A stretch of DNA of 39,591 nt from Phycisphaerae bacterium (GTDB taxonomy: Bacteria; Planctomycetota; Phycisphaerae; Sedimentisphaerales; SM23-30): the NCBI GenBank assembly GCA_016342495.1, contig JAEIOG010000044.1, forward strand, positions 1 through 39,591. The letters are read 5' to 3'. Each line of letters starts with the position of its first letter. Positions within the stretch are counted from its first letter, which is position 1. The position numbers and the translations under genes are program-made. The notes beneath the pieces were generated by a model. That model did no database searches, was not told the DNA's origin, and saw only the letters and a list, made by a program, of their open reading frames with translations. This document shows, one piece after another, positions 32,009-39,591 of the stretch.

Positions 32009-32386
32009 TTGAAGCTTCGGGAAGACATATTGAGGTCTCTGGAAGACATATTGATGCTTCATAAAGTAATATTGAAGCTTCAATATGTAATATTTAAAGC
32101 TCATAAAGCAATAATGAAGCTTCAATATGTAATATTTAAAGCTCATAAAGCAATAATGAAGCTTCAATATGCAATAATGAAGCCTCATAAAGACAAAATG
32201 AAGTGTCAATATGTCATAATGAAGTGTCATAAAGACAAAATGAAGTGTCATTATGTCATAAGTGAACTTCAATATGTGATAATGAAGCTTCAATATGTGA
32301 TAATGAAGCCTCATAAAGTCATATTGAAGTCGCAAAAAGACTATTTGAAGTTGGGATATTTTGTGATTAAGTCGAGGAAACGGTGA
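32009..32386. repeat. 18-unit, 21-bp minisatellite open in frame as heptapeptides
   Basis: Eighteen consecutive units of exactly 21 bases run from 32009 to 32386, of the type ATGAAGCTTCAATATGTAAT plus A, alternating in the middle with forms like TTTAAAGCTCATAAAGC. There is no length variation across the array. In the + frame they encode heptads such as MKLQYVI, FKAHKAI and MKPHKVI and end in TGA at 32384-32386. The open frame extends back to ATG 31784 (200 codons), but that upstream part is palindrome sequence. The opposite strand is also open through the array. Heptads with hydrophobics at positions 3 and 7 would suit a basic coiled coil. Translation is not demonstrated and no RBS is clear. 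Confidence 0.85.
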
Positions 32387-32567
32387 TTGAGGCCCAGAAA
32401 TGCGATTTTATGCGAAAAAGCTATGGCTTTGGCTGAATTTGGAGGTATAATAGACACCGAAATTCAAAACGGGCCCAGTCGGAGAAAAAATATTAAAGCA
32501 AAATCGACTGACTTTAGTGAATTCTATAATTTTTTCGAAAGCAAATATTTTGAAGGAGACCCGGCAA

Positions 32568-33737
32568 ATGCCAAAACCAGCAAAAATCAGCATAATCCTG
32601 GCCATCGCAGCCGCCGTTATGGTCGGATTGAGTTCTTGTGATCGTAAAAAATCCTCGCAGACTCCATATGACAAGGCTTTGGCCGAGATAAAGCGGGCCC
32701 AGGCCGATGGCGCCACCGAACTGAACTTAACTCAGATGGGTTTAACGCATTTACCACCGGAAATAGGTCAGCTAACTAGTCTACAGGTTTTGTGGGTATC
32801 TGATAATGAACTGACCAATCTGCCGCCGGAGATTGGCCAGCTAACTTCTTTGATGGCGATAAATCTCGGCAAAAATAAACTTATTGACTTACCTGAAGAG
32901 TTTGCTAACCTGACTAATCTGGAAAGTCTAGACATCTGTTCTAATGATCTGACCAGTTTGCCGAAAGAGATAACAAAGTTGACTTCTTTGCAGAGATTGG
33001 GGCTGGGCAATAATCACTTGATTAACTTACCCAAAGAGTTTGCCAATCTGACTAATCTGGTAACGTTGGGCATTGACAGTAATGAATTAGCCAGTCTTCC
33101 GGTAGAGATTTGCCAGTTCACTTCTCTGAGAGGTCTTGATCTTCGTAGTAATAAATTAACTGACTTACCCAAAGAATTTGCCAACCTGACCAGTCTGAAA
33201 AGACTAGATCTCTGTTCTAATAGTCTAACCAGTCTGCCGTCAGTGATTGGAGAACTGGAAATTCTGGAAGATTTGTATCTAAATCAAAATAAGCTTACCT
33301 GTCTTCCATCAGAGATTTCCCAGTTGAAAAAACTGGAAAGTTTATTTCTAAATCGCAATAATATAATCAGCCTGCCGCCAGAGATTACTCAGCTGGATAA
33401 TCTGGAAGAACTGCATCTCAAACTCAATGGTCTAACCAGTATCCCAGCTGGAATCAGCCAGCTGACATCCCTGAAAGTGCTGAACCTTAGCTGCAATGAT
33501 ATAATCAGCCTCCCGCCGGAGATAGTGAATCTGAAGTCTTTGGAAAGGCTGAATCTCTATGATAATAAATTGAAGGTGTTGCCCCGCTGGATTACCCAGT
33601 TGGATCTGGATATTTGCTGGAATGGTGGCTATTATGGCATCCAGCTAAATGGCAACCCGCTGGAAGACCCGCCGGTGGAGATTGTCAAACAGGGCAAGGA
33701 AGCGGTAAAAGCTTACTTCCAAGAGCAGGATAAATAA
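32568..33737 (+). CDS. leucine-rich-repeat lipoprotein
   Basis: 389 residues from ATG 32568, with AAGGAG at 32553-32558. The signal MPKPAKISIILAIAAAVMVG ends in lipobox LSSC. After a short helical stretch come about 13 LRRs of 23 residues (LxxLxLxxNxLxxLPxEIxQLTS), of the bacterial/ROCO-like short type. Several alternate between PPEIGQLTS and KEFANLTN endings, which points to expansion by two-repeat duplications. The C-terminal cap is LNGNPLEDPPVEIVKQGKEA with VKAYFQ, a common end of such proteins. Role is presumably surface protein-protein interaction; no effector domain is attached. Confidence 0.88.
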   Translation: MPKPAKISIILAIAAAVMVGLSSCDRKKSSQTPYDKALAEIKRAQADGATELNLTQMGLTHLPPEIGQLTSLQVLWVSDNELTNLPPEIGQLTSLMAINLGKNKLIDLPEEFANLTNLESLDICSNDLTSLPKEITKLTSLQRLGLGNNHLINLPKEFANLTNLVTLGIDSNELASLPVEICQFTSLRGLDLRSNKLTDLPKEFANLTSLKRLDLCSNSLTSLPSVIGELEILEDLYLNQNKLTCLPSEISQLKKLESLFLNRNNIISLPPEITQLDNLEELHLKLNGLTSIPAGISQLTSLKVLNLSCNDIISLPPEIVNLKSLERLNLYDNKLKVLPRWITQLDLDICWNGGYYGIQLNGNPLEDPPVEIVKQGKEAVKAYFQEQDK

Positions 33738-33792
33738 ACACGCCGGTCTTAGGTGGCGGGTTTTAGGATAAAGAATAGTCAGGAAAACAGTA

Positions 33793-34137
33793 ATGAAACT
33801 TAAGAAAAGTACATTTGTTATTTTGATGATGTTGGCCGCGGTTGCCAGCTTAATGTTTGAATTTAGCGGTGGATATCGTGATAGCGAATTGCCAGTTAGT
33901 GTTGGCATGATTATTGTCTGTTACTGGGCAACCATTTTAATCGGTCTCAAAGGCGTTAAAGCTTTACCTCAGCGTTTTAGCTTTGATATGCGGTTGGGAA
34001 TTAGCATCTTAGCTGTTATTGCTATGGCATTGCCGGCGATTTTGTTTTGTGAAGTATATTATTATAAAGTCGGGATTGGCGATGGTACAGGCTTTGGCTT
34101 AATCGCTTTATGTGTTCTGCTCAAGCCTGCAAGTTGA
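33793..34137 (+). CDS. small integral membrane protein of unknown function
   Basis: 114 residues, AGGAAA at 33781-33786 as RBS. Four hydrophobic segments are visible: FVILMMLAAVASLMF, VGMIIVCYWATILIGL, GISILAVIAMALPAILF and GFGLIALCVLL. No charged or catalytic motif is recognised. The C-terminus (KPAS, stop at 34135-34137) runs into spacer sequence with an AAGCCTGCAAG phrase like the nearby palindromes, so the end may have been altered. It lies 55 bases after the LRR gene and could be cotranscribed. Confidence 0.65.
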   Translation: MKLKKSTFVILMMLAAVASLMFEFSGGYRDSELPVSVGMIIVCYWATILIGLKGVKALPQRFSFDMRLGISILAVIAMALPAILFCEVYYYKVGIGDGTGFGLIALCVLLKPAS

Positions 34138-34580
34138 CCAGAAGAATAGGAAACCAGTAAGAACATCTATATATCTCATGCATCTGCCAGCCACGCCCGG
34201 ACATCTGACCCGATGCTGGCGGCAATGACGGTGCTAGGGGCACGGCCCACTCTTTCAAATGAGTTATAACGCCAGTATTATATTTAACTTGTGTCTCCCA
34301 TGACCGACATCTGGCCGGATGTAGAGAGTTTGCATGCAAACTCTCTACAAATGTGTCACGGGCGTATTGATCTTTTCCCTCGGCCTGCGACATCCAGCCA
34401 ACAGCAGCGCCCAACGGAAGCGGGAGCCCCCACCGACCAGTGATTCTTATGTAAGCAGGGTGCAGGCTCAGCCTGCTCAAGCTGGTAAGTTGTTGTGGGG
34501 TAGTTATTTAGGTTTTTTGATAAAAAAAATTGGGATTTTGATTAAAAATCTCCGATAGATGCGTCATACTGGTAGATATC
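34138..34580. other. palindrome-rich spacer without a supported gene
   Basis: Holds a perfect 28-base palindrome without loop (34321-34348, half-site GTAGAGAGTTTGCA), a GCAGGCT-C-AGCCTGC element (34462-34476) and a GGGGCACGGCCCAC phrase (34236-34249). Open frames on both strands cross these repeats and show no family signature, signal peptide or RBS. I treat the stretch as a site where repeats have accumulated. Confidence 0.55.
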
Positions 34581-35072
34581 ATGGAAACAATGGACCCGAA
34601 CAACTTAACGCAGTGGTATGACCGCTGTGCCGCCGAGCTGGCCCTTTATGCTGGCCATATCCTCAAATGCCATGGCAGCGAGGATATAGTTCAGGATGTT
34701 TTCATTAAGCTGATGGCTCAGAACCCCCAGCCAGATAATGTCCGGGCCTGGCTTTTTACTGCGGTTCGCAATGCGGCGATCACTCGTTTGCGTAAGATCA
34801 AGCGGCGTCGCAAACTCCGGGAAAAGCTGCAAGTTGCCAAACCATGGTTTTTGCCAACTGATAATGAAAATTTCGACAGCTCCGAAATCCAGAACGCTCT
34901 GGAAAACCTTGATGATGAGCTTCGGGAAATTGTAATTCTGCGTATCTGGGGTCAGCTGACCTTAAAAGAGATAGCGGCACTGCTGGACTGCTCGACCACG
35001 ACAGTATATGTTCGATTCGACAAGGCCATCCGAACCATGCAGAAGACTTTATGTATAGATAATTTTATTTAA
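34581..35072 (+). CDS. ECF-type RNA polymerase sigma factor
   Basis: 163 residues (160 if started at ATG 34590). Region 2 contains GSEDIVQDVFIKLM and VRAWLFTAVRNAAITRLRK. Region 4 contains LDDELREIVILRIWGQLTLKEIAALLDCSTTTVYVRFDKAIRTM, whose helix-turn-helix is LKEIAALLDCSTTTVYVRF. No region 3 separates them, as expected for ECF factors. It directs transcription of a dedicated regulon. The downstream membrane protein is the probable regulator of its activity, and the two further genes are likely first targets. Confidence 0.93.
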   Translation: METMDPNNLTQWYDRCAAELALYAGHILKCHGSEDIVQDVFIKLMAQNPQPDNVRAWLFTAVRNAAITRLRKIKRRRKLREKLQVAKPWFLPTDNENFDSSEIQNALENLDDELREIVILRIWGQLTLKEIAALLDCSTTTVYVRFDKAIRTMQKTLCIDNFI

Positions 35073-35098
35073 ACAGAAATATTAAGGTATTATATAAA

Positions 35099-35554
35099 AT
35101 GGAAACTAATGATTATTCAGATTTACCCAAAGACAAAAGGCAGCTGGCTGCCGCTTTTGCCGCGGTAAGGCCTGCTAACCTGGATCCTGGGATCCGGGAC
35201 CGGCTGATGTTTCAGGCCGGCAGGCGCAGCTCGGCCCGGCGCCGGATATTCTGGCAGGCAACCGCGGCGATGTTTGCTGTTGTGCTGGGCTTATCGTTTT
35301 ATTTAAGAATGGAACCGGATGTGGCCACGGCCGAACCTGAAAATGTGTATACGCAAGTACCAAAGAAATCATCTCCTGATAATAATAATCCTACACTTGC
35401 CGATACCATGCAGATAAGGCGTGAATATGTTGACCTTTGCAATGAATTTCTTGATGAAGGGTCAGATGCACTCCCGGAAAAGATCAAAACACAAACCAGA
35501 GAAAACCCCGGTAAAGCGGGTTATTTGCATCGTATTGAGGATTTCCTCGAATAG
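35099..35554 (+). CDS. single-pass membrane protein, probable anti-sigma partner
   Basis: 151 residues, 26 bases after the sigma gene. The N-terminal 55 residues are soluble (DYSDLPKDKRQLAAAFAAVRP; LDPGIRDRLMFQ), then one membrane helix FWQATAAMFAVVLGLSFYL (about 59-77) and an acidic periplasmic part ending EDFLE. This layout (cytoplasmic domain, one helix, outer tail) is that of anti-sigma factors, but the zinc-binding HxxxCxxC motif is absent. The role is inferred mainly from position and topology. The next gene starts within 10 bases. Confidence 0.65.
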   Translation: METNDYSDLPKDKRQLAAAFAAVRPANLDPGIRDRLMFQAGRRSSARRRIFWQATAAMFAVVLGLSFYLRMEPDVATAEPENVYTQVPKKSSPDNNNPTLADTMQIRREYVDLCNEFLDEGSDALPEKIKTQTRENPGKAGYLHRIEDFLE

Positions 35555-35563
35555 GAGTTTATG

Positions 35564-36982
35564 ATGAAAACCAGGTTGTTAACCTTAGTGATTGTATCGT
35601 TATTTACTGTTTCAGCTGCTCATGGGCAAGTAAGCCTTATTGCCTCTAATGATAAAAAACCGGTTAAGAAGTCCAATGTAACCGAGCTGGAATTGACTAT
35701 CAGTTCAGCTGCTGAGCCTGTCCCGGCTTTGAGATACCAATTTGAATTTGACTATCTCAAACGTAAAACCGGCAATGCCGCCATCGAATATATGAAAGTG
35801 GCTGAGCATTTCCCTGAAGAATTATCCAAAAATGTTAGTGATTGGTGGGATTTACCCATCGGTGAACTGCCGGATCAGGCCGAATTCTATATCAATGCCG
35901 ACCAATGGTACAAACTACTGCTGTCGGCTTCACTATGCGAACAATGCGATTGGCAGATTCCTATCCGTCAGGAGGGTATTGCAGCATTGCTCCCACATTT
36001 ATCTACCATGCGAAACTATGCCCGGGCTATAGCATTAAAGGCCCGGTTGGAAATTGCCAATGGTCACTTCGATCAGGCTGTTGAGACTATTTCGGTAGGT
36101 TTTATTATGGCTCAAAATACCGCCAAAGATGGGGTGCTGATCAGCCAGCTGGTTGGTATAGCTATTTCCGGTATTATGCTGGAGACGGTAGAAGATTTCA
36201 TTGCCTGTGACAATGCCCCTAACTTATATTGGGCGATGGCTTTCCTGCCCCGGCCTATGTTTGTGATGAATGATGTTATGGATGTCGAAAGGGCGTGGGT
36301 GTTTGTTTCAATGCCAGATCTGGGTAAACTCGAAGAAACGATTATGACCGAACAGCAGGCAGCGGCAAAGGTCAATGAAATGATGTCCACAATGACTATG
36401 CTTGAAGGTGATTCTTCCGGTCAACAGGGTCTGGTTGCTGTTCTTATGCTAAGGGACTATGCCGCCGCTAAGGCATTCCTTAAATCCCAGGGTTATTCAG
36501 ATGACAAACTTGAGCAAATGCCCGCTGTGCAGGCGGTAATGATTTATTATTTCAAAGATTATAAGATTCTTTCAGATGATCTTTATAAGTGGTTTGCGAT
36601 CCCTTTCCCCCAGGCCTGGCCGCATCTTAAGGAGACTGACAAATTAATCTCCCAACGCAGTAAAACTGATTTCAAAAATCCATTAGTTATGGTTTTGCCC
36701 GCTATTGCCAGAGTTTACGAAAATGAGATCAGACTCGCCAGCCGCCGCTGTGCCGTGGAAGCTATCGAAGCCATCCGGATGTATGCCGCAGAAAATAATA
36801 AACTACCGGATTCCTTAGCCGATATTAAAATAGTGCCGGTGCCAAAAGACCCATCCACTGGCAAACCTTTTGAATATAAAAAAACAGCTTCAAATAAAGC
36901 AACCTTAGAGGCTGGTAATTATGAAGAAAATGCCAGAAGCTACCGATACAGCTTGACATTAAAAGCTGATGAAACCAAATAA
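35564..36982 (+). CDS. secreted planctomycete protein of unknown function
   Basis: 472 residues from the second of two adjacent ATGs (35561 and 35564); AGGAG at 35553-35557 is better spaced to the latter. The signal peptide MKTRLLTLVIVSLFTVSAAHG is clear. The rest is mostly helical with no catalytic motif recognised. Phrases such as ALRYQFEFDYLKRKTGNAAI, YARAIALKARLEIANG and RCAVEAIEAIRMYAAENNKLPDSLADI recur in exported planctomycete proteins of unknown role. The last segment is a general signature (xxxYxxxxxxLPxSL..PxDPxTGKPFxY) found after helical domains. It is third in the sigma operon. Confidence 0.75.
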   Translation: MKTRLLTLVIVSLFTVSAAHGQVSLIASNDKKPVKKSNVTELELTISSAAEPVPALRYQFEFDYLKRKTGNAAIEYMKVAEHFPEELSKNVSDWWDLPIGELPDQAEFYINADQWYKLLLSASLCEQCDWQIPIRQEGIAALLPHLSTMRNYARAIALKARLEIANGHFDQAVETISVGFIMAQNTAKDGVLISQLVGIAISGIMLETVEDFIACDNAPNLYWAMAFLPRPMFVMNDVMDVERAWVFVSMPDLGKLEETIMTEQQAAAKVNEMMSTMTMLEGDSSGQQGLVAVLMLRDYAAAKAFLKSQGYSDDKLEQMPAVQAVMIYYFKDYKILSDDLYKWFAIPFPQAWPHLKETDKLISQRSKTDFKNPLVMVLPAIARVYENEIRLASRRCAVEAIEAIRMYAAENNKLPDSLADIKIVPVPKDPSTGKPFEYKKTASNKATLEAGNYEENARSYRYSLTLKADETK

Positions 36983-37030
36983 TTGTAATTAAACTTCTGT
37001 ATTTGGAAGTGTTAATGTGGAGTATGAAAA

Positions 37031-38377
37031 ATGAAATATCAAAAAAATATCACTATTGTTCTTTTATGCTTAAGCTTGTTGGCTAATCTGGCAATTGCCA
37101 CAGCCAATGACGCCAAAGCCATCGAAAAGTATGTTAATGAAAAAACTCTGGCGGTCCTAAAAATTGATATCGAAAGGTTTGACACCAAAGCCATCGCAGA
37201 CAAAGCTTTAGCTGTTCTGAAACGTTTTGCTCCAGAAGCTCATTATGAAGAAATATCTGCCCAGATCCAGGATGGCCAAAAGCTTATAGCCAAACAGATA
37301 TCCAACCTGAAAAATGCCGGAGCCCAATCCTTTTATGTTTTAGCCAACACTGAAGATTTAGAAATGATGTGTATTCTATATGCCCCCGGCGCTGATGGCC
37401 CAAAGATTATAAAGGTTATGGAGCAGTTAACAGATATTTTAGATATGGGTCGTGTCCAAATGCGTCAGGATGGCGATATTGTCTTGTTGGCAGTAAAACG
37501 CATTATGGATAACTATTTATCAGCTGATTTTAAGGCCAGCCCTCGTCCCCAATTATTTCAAGCTTTTGCCGCTGTCCAGGGTGCCCCTATCCAGTTCGCC
37601 TTTATTCCCAGCGATGACATTCTCAGGGTAATGGATAGCACAATCAATATGTTTGCAGTCAATAAAGTTAATCTCAGCTCTGAAAGACCATTTTCGCAGA
37701 ATTACAAATGGAACGCCGTAGCGATCACATTGCCACCCAATATGAGTTTTCAAAGCATCATCAAAACCAGTTCCCCCGATGCCGCCAAAACCTTTAATGT
37801 CGATGCCAAGGCTATTGTTAAGCTCGCCGAAATGCAGATTGCTCAACTGCCCGATCTGGAAAAGAATATAGCCAGCCAGATTATAAAGACTCTGGTATTC
37901 AAGCAGCAGGGAGATTTGCTGGTGATGACTTTATCTGCGGAAAAAATCGATTCATTAATCAATGAAATCATTGGTCCAATCATCAAAAAGGAATTTAATC
38001 TTGCTGTCGATAAGCGTTGTATGACAAATCTTAAGCAGGTCGCCATATCGATGTTTGTCTGGTCAGCCGACCATCAGGATAAATGGCCAACCAGCTTTGA
38101 AATACTTATTTCGGAAGTACAATTAGGCTCCGAAATTTTGAATTGTCCTCTGACTAAAGAAAAATATGTATATCGTGCCTCTGATTTTGGTAAAGCTCAA
38201 GCCGATAGCAGAATGATACTTGCCTATGACAGGATCCCCCACGAAGATGGCTCCCGCTGTGTTGCATTTGCTGATGGCCATGTCGAAAAAGTTAAAAAAG
38301 GCCATTTTGCAGAATGCATCGCCCGTGATAATGAAAAACGTAAAGAGCTTAACTTACCTCAAAAAGCTCTCGAATAA
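37031..38377 (+). CDS. secreted protein with C-terminal pseudopilin-like (FADGHVE) segment
   Basis: 448 residues, GGAG at 37019-37022. Signal peptide MKYQKNITIVLLCLSLLANLAIATA. The first 310 residues resemble planctomycete exported proteins with no assigned role (KYVNEKTLAVLKIDIERF). From about 335 the sequence changes to RCMTNLKQVAISMFVWSADHQDKWPTSFE, NCPLTKEKYVYR and CVAFADGHVEKV. That is the C-terminal part of the type II pseudopilin-like proteins abundant in Planctomycetes, but without their N-terminal methylation helix. The soluble part has thus been joined to another exported domain. It is 48 bases after the preceding gene and is followed by a terminator. Confidence 0.75.
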   Translation: MKYQKNITIVLLCLSLLANLAIATANDAKAIEKYVNEKTLAVLKIDIERFDTKAIADKALAVLKRFAPEAHYEEISAQIQDGQKLIAKQISNLKNAGAQSFYVLANTEDLEMMCILYAPGADGPKIIKVMEQLTDILDMGRVQMRQDGDIVLLAVKRIMDNYLSADFKASPRPQLFQAFAAVQGAPIQFAFIPSDDILRVMDSTINMFAVNKVNLSSERPFSQNYKWNAVAITLPPNMSFQSIIKTSSPDAAKTFNVDAKAIVKLAEMQIAQLPDLEKNIASQIIKTLVFKQQGDLLVMTLSAEKIDSLINEIIGPIIKKEFNLAVDKRCMTNLKQVAISMFVWSADHQDKWPTSFEILISEVQLGSEILNCPLTKEKYVYRASDFGKAQADSRMILAYDRIPHEDGSRCVAFADGHVEKVKKGHFAECIARDNEKRKELNLPQKALE

Positions 38378-38400
38378 TTCTCTCCGTCCTTTCCTTAATT

Positions 38401-38428
38401 AGCTCCTTGTGTCCCCAGGGGGCTTTTT
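38401..38428 (+). terminator. Rho-independent terminator of the sigma operon
   Basis: AGCTCC (38401-38406) pairs with GGGGCT (38419-38424, one G-U pair), followed by a T5 run. It lies 24 bases after the stop of the last gene of the operon. Confidence 0.65.
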
Positions 38429-38561
38429 GAATTTCTTCCCATCTATATTTTGCTGCTTTTGGCTTAAATGTTATCAAAATCCCAGAAAATATTTGCATAT
38501 CATGCTTATTTCGTAGATAAATGACCTTATTATTTTACGAGAAACTTACTGGGATGATAAT

Positions 38562-39419
38562 ATGAGTAATACCACGATATTAATAACCGGGGCTGATGGC
38601 ATGTTAGGCCGGGAGCTTACATGGCAACTTAGGCAATTTAACTATGAAATACTGGCCGCTGATGTTGAAAACTGCGATTTTATTTTAGATATTACTGATA
38701 AAAGGGCGGTATTAGATTTTATAACTGAACATAAGCCATCGATAGTTTTTAATTGTGCGGCCTGGACCGATGTTGATGGGGCGGAAAATTTTGAAGCCGC
38801 GGCCAAAGCAGTTAATGGCGATGGCCCAGGTTATCTGGCCGGGGCCTGTAAGGTAATTGATGCTTTATTTGTCCATGTCAGTACCGATTATGTTTTCGAT
38901 GGCACAGGCCAGGCCCCTTATAAACCCGATGATCCTGTAAACCCTAAAACTGCTTATGGCCGCTCAAAATTGCTGGGTGAGCAGCAAATCCAGAGTGTTG
39001 GAGGCCATTGGCTTATCGTCAGAACTTCCTGGTTAGTCGGTGGCAATGGCAAAAACTTTGTCGATACCATAGCTGATGTCGCCCGGGGCCGCGATAGTAT
39101 TAAAGTCGTTAATGATCAGATTGGCTGTCCGACTTTTGTGCCCCAGTTGGCTACCTGCCTTATCAACTTAGCTCAAAAAAATTGTCAGGGCATTTATCAT
39201 TTTTGTAATTCACCTGCTTGCAGCTGGTTTGATCTGGCAAAGCTTACAGTCAATCTGGCTAAGATCGATTGTCGTGTTGCACCTTGCGCTACCGCTGAAT
39301 TTCCAAGGCCAGCACCCAGACCCGCTTATTCGGTGCTGGATTGCACAAAAACTCTGGAGAAACTGGATTGGCAGCCAACTACCTGGCCTGACGCCCTTAG
39401 AATGTATCTCGATAAGTAA
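38562..39419 (+). CDS. rfbD: dTDP-4-dehydrorhamnose reductase
   Basis: 285 residues; catalyses the last step of dTDP-L-rhamnose synthesis, reducing dTDP-4-keto-rhamnose with NAD(P)H. The extended-SDR fold is evident: nucleotide-binding ITGADGMLGREL, FNCAAWTDVDGAE, the catalytic STDYVFDGTG and YGRSK (Tyr/Lys pair), and LIVRTSWLVGG. The C-terminal substrate part has GIYHFCNSPACSWFDLA and PRPAYSVLDCTKT. Length is as usual for the family. Other rhamnose genes (rfbA, rfbB, rfbC) are not in the window. The product would feed envelope polysaccharide made by enzymes such as the GT4 encoded upstream. Confidence 0.93.
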   Translation: MSNTTILITGADGMLGRELTWQLRQFNYEILAADVENCDFILDITDKRAVLDFITEHKPSIVFNCAAWTDVDGAENFEAAAKAVNGDGPGYLAGACKVIDALFVHVSTDYVFDGTGQAPYKPDDPVNPKTAYGRSKLLGEQQIQSVGGHWLIVRTSWLVGGNGKNFVDTIADVARGRDSIKVVNDQIGCPTFVPQLATCLINLAQKNCQGIYHFCNSPACSWFDLAKLTVNLAKIDCRVAPCATAEFPRPAPRPAYSVLDCTKTLEKLDWQPTTWPDALRMYLDK

Positions 39420-39591
39420 TAAACTGCATCTCCTTCGAAGAGTTCCAGGGGGACTACTTAATATTCTATCGTGTATGATTCCGGTGGTTTATACCACTAT
39501 TAATCTATAAAAGTGTTCACAACCATCCCATAGTCTAGGGAATAGGTGTGTTAAGCTGATTTGCGGTAGCAAAAATAGCTTTTTTTTGGGG
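39420..39591. other. unassigned window end
   Basis: Short noncoding tail after rfbD. An open frame overlapping the rfbD end (39229-39510) is a shadow. I see no terminator with a T-run and no start of a new gene. Confidence 0.4.

Noticed and set aside
31964..32335. 123-codon minus-strand ORF over the minisatellite
   Set aside because: Open because the repeat unit is a multiple of three; no start context or independent evidence.
31784..32386. 200-codon ORF as a definite protein gene
   Set aside because: Its first 75 codons translate palindromic repeat sequence and the rest is a 21-bp array that stays open automatically; no convincing RBS. Kept only as a repeat with possible coding.
32009..32386. 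CRISPR array
   Set aside because: Contiguous 21-bp units with no unique spacers; this is a tandem minisatellite.
34121..34480. 119-codon minus-strand ORF
   Set aside because: Crosses the 28-bp palindrome and other repeats, no family motif, no RBS, overlaps the end of a plus-strand gene.

Overview
The window looks like chromosomal DNA of a planctomycete, most likely class Phycisphaerae (Sedimentisphaerales-like). This is inferred from protein types only. The evidence is large secreted LamG/LTD/CotH proteins, dockerin-like tails of the form DLNNDC..NLxDF..LA..WL, a HAF-repeat protein with a PEP-CTERM tail, lipoprotein glycan enzymes without SusC/SusD, and an ECF sigma operon with a protein ending in a pseudopilin-like FADGHVE segment. 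No rRNA or other taxonomic marker is present.

Region 1 (1-19.9 kb, all +) is a locus for secreted proteins and glycan breakdown. Two LamG/Ig/dockerin-like paralogs and a giant LamG-FN3-dockerin-LTD-CotH protein come first. They are followed by a glutaminase-family (DUF4965) protein, a GH127 beta-L-arabinofuranosidase-like lipoprotein, a lipoprotein aldose 1-epimerase and a GH2 glycosidase with CHB_HEX and PA14 domains. Together these suggest stepwise removal of arabinose- and galactose-type sugars outside the cytoplasm. A bidirectional terminator separates the locus from a tRNA-Lys(CUU) on the minus strand. Upstream of that tRNA is a long rod-like hairpin with a U-tract, possibly an unrecognised small RNA.

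Region 2 (20-27.4 kb) is an accessory patchwork. It holds a membrane C39-type cysteine peptidase, a D-lyxose-isomerase-like cupin lipoprotein, a REP-associated transposase remnant, two inverted copies of a two-hairpin repeat bracketing about 3.1 kb, an unknown DWFAVD-type protein and an ISKra4-type transposase remnant. The bracketed segment carries the HAF-repeat PEP-CTERM protein, a lipoprotein with serpin-like features and a small gene that appears to lack its 5' end.

Region 3 (27.4-31.7 kb) is more housekeeping in character. It contains a YchF-like GTPase/ATPase, a four-helix-bundle (23S-IVS-type) gene bracketed by inverted AGAGAGTA-type repeats, and a compact run of mtnN, a PhnP-like hydrolase and a GT4 glycosyltransferase.

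Region 4 (31.7-39.6 kb) has a palindrome-rich spacer and an 18-unit, 21-bp minisatellite. It also has a 13-repeat LRR lipoprotein, a small membrane protein, a second palindrome-rich spacer, an ECF sigma operon (sigma factor, membrane protein and probably two secreted proteins) and a dTDP-4-dehydrorhamnose reductase. Product names come from motif recognition by eye, without database searches.
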